This document shows positions 61,275 through 64,000 of a stretch of DNA of 64,000 bases, one piece after another (position 1 is the stretch's first letter; every line of letters starts with the position of its first letter). A model generated the notes under the pieces. That model searched no databases. It was not told where the DNA came from and saw only the letters and a program-made list of their open reading frames with translations. The DNA lies in NCBI GenBank assembly GCA_039881145.1, contig JAYKKI010000075.1, positions 1,125,001 through 1,189,000 of the forward strand. The letters run 5' to 3'. The position numbers and the translations under genes were made by a program. Source of the stretch: Druceiella hillmani. Lineage: Eukaryota; Arthropoda; Insecta; Lepidoptera; Hepialidae.

Positions 61275-61935
61275 ATGTAAAATAAGCATTGACTCAAACT
61301 CTAACTTCAATTAGTAAGGGGAATTATTGTAGTAATTGCTGGTTAGACAATAATGTAAGTGTCACTTCAAACGGAATTATTTGAACTTTTAGGGCCCTAA
61401 ATTTAATGCTTTCCGAAATAACGAGAACGCAGCAAATGTCGAATATGCAGTAAATGTAACAAATATCAAAAACGCATCAAGTGCAACGAATTTCGAATAC
61501 GCTCTTTTATTCTGAATTATCTTAATTTTTGTCATTAAATAAATATTAAACAAGGAATTAACTTATTACTTTTTATTTCGTCGAAGTATTTCTAGTGCAA
61601 TAGATTTTAGAATGCTGCGATTTTTATTCGATTCATGTAAAAATGACATATTAACTAATCAAATATATCTTTAATTGTTACATATTACTATTTGTAAATA
61701 TATAAAGCACATTGAAATACATGTTACATTACTTAATGACAGATACAAAAGTGTTAATGGAATTAACGGAATAATAAAAAGTCTATAACATAATTAGTAA
61801 TAGACAATAGTAATAAGTAATAGACGAAAAATATGTTCAATTATCAAGGAAATTAATTCACGGGAACCTAAAACTTCTCTTTTCTTCTGCATTTAAAATT
61901 AAATATTTTCCTAAACGCCTATATTTATCTAGGTC
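61275..61935. other. AT-rich non-coding stretch
   Basis: Short echoing pieces such as GCAGTAAATG/GCATCAAGTG and CGAATAC near 61430-61500 suggest a degraded local repeat; nothing else is visible. Confidence 0.35.
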
Positions 61936-61939
61936 ATGT

Positions 61940-62190
61940 GATCAATACTGAAAATTAGGACGACATGGAAAACTTTCGGAAACAGCACAGTAGATCGATA
62001 GATCGTTAACGAAAACTTTTCAATGAAGGCCATTAATATTATCGTCATTACATCTTTTTAGGATCGAGCATTAATTTGCAAGTTTTCGTGTCCATTTTAG
62101 TGGAAGTTTTGAAATAGTTTATGTGACATTAGCCCAAGTTTTAGACGCGAAACATGAATTGATGTTTAATATAATATCTAACAGACCCTA
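61940..62190 (+). repeat. Family D, copy 3 (partial)
   Basis: Matches the centre of D1 and D2: AATTAGGACGACATGG, GATCGTTAACGAAAACTTTT (about 62000), CATCTTTTTAGGATCGA, a GACGCGAAACATGAATTGAT segment and TTTAATATAATAT. The match ends before the GAAGTTTGTAACTTC landmark. Confidence 0.7.
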
Positions 62191-62194
62191 AACT

Positions 62195-62675
62195 ACACTA
62201 TGTTAAAAAAATTACTTTAATTTTAAATCGTTATCCCATTTTACCGCAATTGAATTAATTACATTTCCTCTTTAAACTTTTCTTTTTCAACAGTATTAGT
62301 TGTCAAAAATATTCAGAAATAGAGAAGTTTCAGAAATAGAACAATTACGCCAAGAAAATTGTTTTTTTTTCAAAAAATTCCATATAACTTTAATATAAAC
62401 AAAACGTAAACAGGTGTCCAATATTTAGGTTACTGACGCTTTCACGGCGAACTCATATCGTATTATGACTTTTAGGACGCATGTATAAAAATTATTTTAT
62501 TATTTATAATTACAAGAATTAAGAAATAATTTTTTGCGAAAGAGTCGATTCGCCAACCTTTTTACTACTTAAAGCTATTCCTGTGTCTGAAGTACTGAAT
62601 GTTTTAATTTGATTTTGGTGCGTGGTCGAGAAATATAATCTACTTTGAGAGGATTTATTTAATTTTGGACGGTCG
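62195..62675. other. AT-rich non-coding stretch
   Basis: No supportable feature. Confidence 0.35.
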
Positions 62676-62676
62676 A

Positions 62677-62825
<149 letters not shown>

Positions 62826-62829
62826 GTCC

Positions 62830-63305
62830 CTTACAATTAGCTTTCAGCAATAAGCTTTGATTTAAATTAAATTCAGTGACAAGGTATTCTCGCTTTAGAT
62901 TTGGATCACGTATAAGTATTAATTAGGTGACACTCGTCTAGCACTTGTTTCCAATTTTCTTGATCTCCACATCGTTATATAGATCTGCCTTTAATATAAT
63001 TACTACATTAATCTTACTTATAATACTGCATTTATACTCGAATTCTACATAACGCATTCCTACGAATTTGACAAAATAAAATATTTTTAGGTTTTTTATA
63101 AACCTTTGAATTACAGCACGTTATCTGCCATCATTATAACTCAGTCATTTGGTCTGCACAAGATGTAACATGCTTCTTGACGTTGTAAAAACACAAAGGA
63201 AAAGATTTAATGAATTTCTTTATCATTTTAATTCAGCCTTTTGGTCTCTATATAATGTAATATACCTTTTGACGTTGTAAGAACAAAATGAATCATAAGA
63301 ATGTG
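62830..63305. other. AT-rich non-coding stretch with a 60-base duplication
   Basis: CAGTCATTTGGTCTGCACA...TTCTTGACGTTGTAA (63142-63188) is echoed by CAGCCTTTTGGTCTCTATA...TTTTGACGTTGTAA (about 63234-63280), a diverged direct repeat. Confidence 0.5.
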
Positions 63306-63308
63306 AGA

Positions 63309-63373
63309 ACGCGCGCGCGCGCGTGTCTGTGTGTATGTGTATATATGCGCGCGTGCGTGTGTGTGTGTGTGTA
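63309..63373. repeat. (GC)n/(GT)n compound microsatellite
   Basis: A GCGCGC tract, a TGTG tract with a central TATATATGCGCGC, and a final GT tract. Confidence 0.93.
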
Positions 63374-63374
63374 A

Positions 63375-64000
63375 GTTTTCACTCAAAATAATTATGCCAT
63401 ACCCATGCACTAAAAGTAACGATTTTATATGTTTTTTTATTATTTATAATATTGATGCTGTCAGAAAAATAAAAAGAGATATGATATAGTATATATCAAT
63501 AATTTATTGTAAAGATTTATTAATACTAAATAATTTATCTCACTGACTACACAGAATAAAAGAAGCGACCTGGCAAAAACCTACCAGACAGTATATTGTT
63601 TATTAACAAGACAATTTTACGATATGCGGATAATAAGGATAGAAGAAACTCACACGTTAAAGTAAAAAATGTGAGGTATACTATTGTGAAACAATCGTTT
63701 GCTCGCTACACACCTGTCAGATGGCACAGATCCAGTAATTTTCAAATATTTACCCAATTTCTCGCCGTATAGGATTTTTACAAACAAAATTATAATTTTT
63801 GAAATTAAAATTAATTTATTGGAACTACTAAATCACAAACGACAACCAAATAAAGTGAACAATGTCTCATCAAAATTATCACGCAAGCATGATTTAATAC
63901 ACAAATATAACGTAACCATAGTAACAACAGCAATGTGATAGCCATCTTTTTCTGCTCGCTCCTGGCATTTTTACTTTTTTATCTGCTAACCAACCGATGA
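63375..64000. other. AT-rich non-coding stretch to the window end
   Basis: The 79-codon plus frame at 63699-63938 has no recognised domain. Confidence 0.35.

Overview
The window looks like arthropod (most likely insect) nuclear DNA. It is extremely AT-rich, has long (AT)n, (CA)n/(GT)n and (GA)n microsatellites, contains short TTAGG-type telomere-motif runs (near 5.55 kb and 30.8 kb), and has no prokaryotic gene organisation. The longest open frames are about 100 codons. None shows a protein domain I recognise, and several are just translated (AT)n tracts. I support no protein-coding gene, tRNA or rRNA; the window reads as intergenic or long-intron DNA. Species and chromosome cannot be named from it.

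The main organisation lies in two families of long, diverged, non-coding duplications. Left array (about 0.7-23 kb): a 4-5 kb block (called A+B here) occurs three times with starts about 8-9 kb apart. Unit L1 is 0.71-4.81 kb and unit L3 is 17.82-22.95 kb. Unit L2 is split: its first part is direct (8.57-11.70 kb) and its second part lies inverted (12.79-15.60 kb), which suggests an internal inversion. Each unit has a better conserved core with a potential TATCGGC/GCCGATA stem. L3 carries an extra, relatively GC-rich 0.44 kb insert; L1 lacks about 0.55 kb that L2 and L3 share.

Right array (about 40-62 kb): a different set of modules (F, C, D, E, G) recurs at 8-9 kb intervals, in the order F-C-D-E-G in the middle unit. 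C occurs five times, three direct and two inverted, and C2/C3 are arranged head-to-head around a short centre. One E copy is a near-perfect 87-bp-arm foldback flanked by a 13-bp target-site-like duplication, so it is the clearest mobile-element insertion here.

The middle (23-40 kb) is mostly structureless AT-rich DNA. It holds microsatellites, a four-copy 49-bp minisatellite (35.2 kb), an isolated G-quadruplex motif (23.5 kb), several perfect hairpins and a short family H that recurs inverted at 44 kb. A few GC-richer islands (7.0, 21.9, 27.4, 31.7, 37.8, 60.9 kb) stand out and are the best places to look for exons, RNA genes or recent insertions. All homologies were found by eye; boundaries are approximate.
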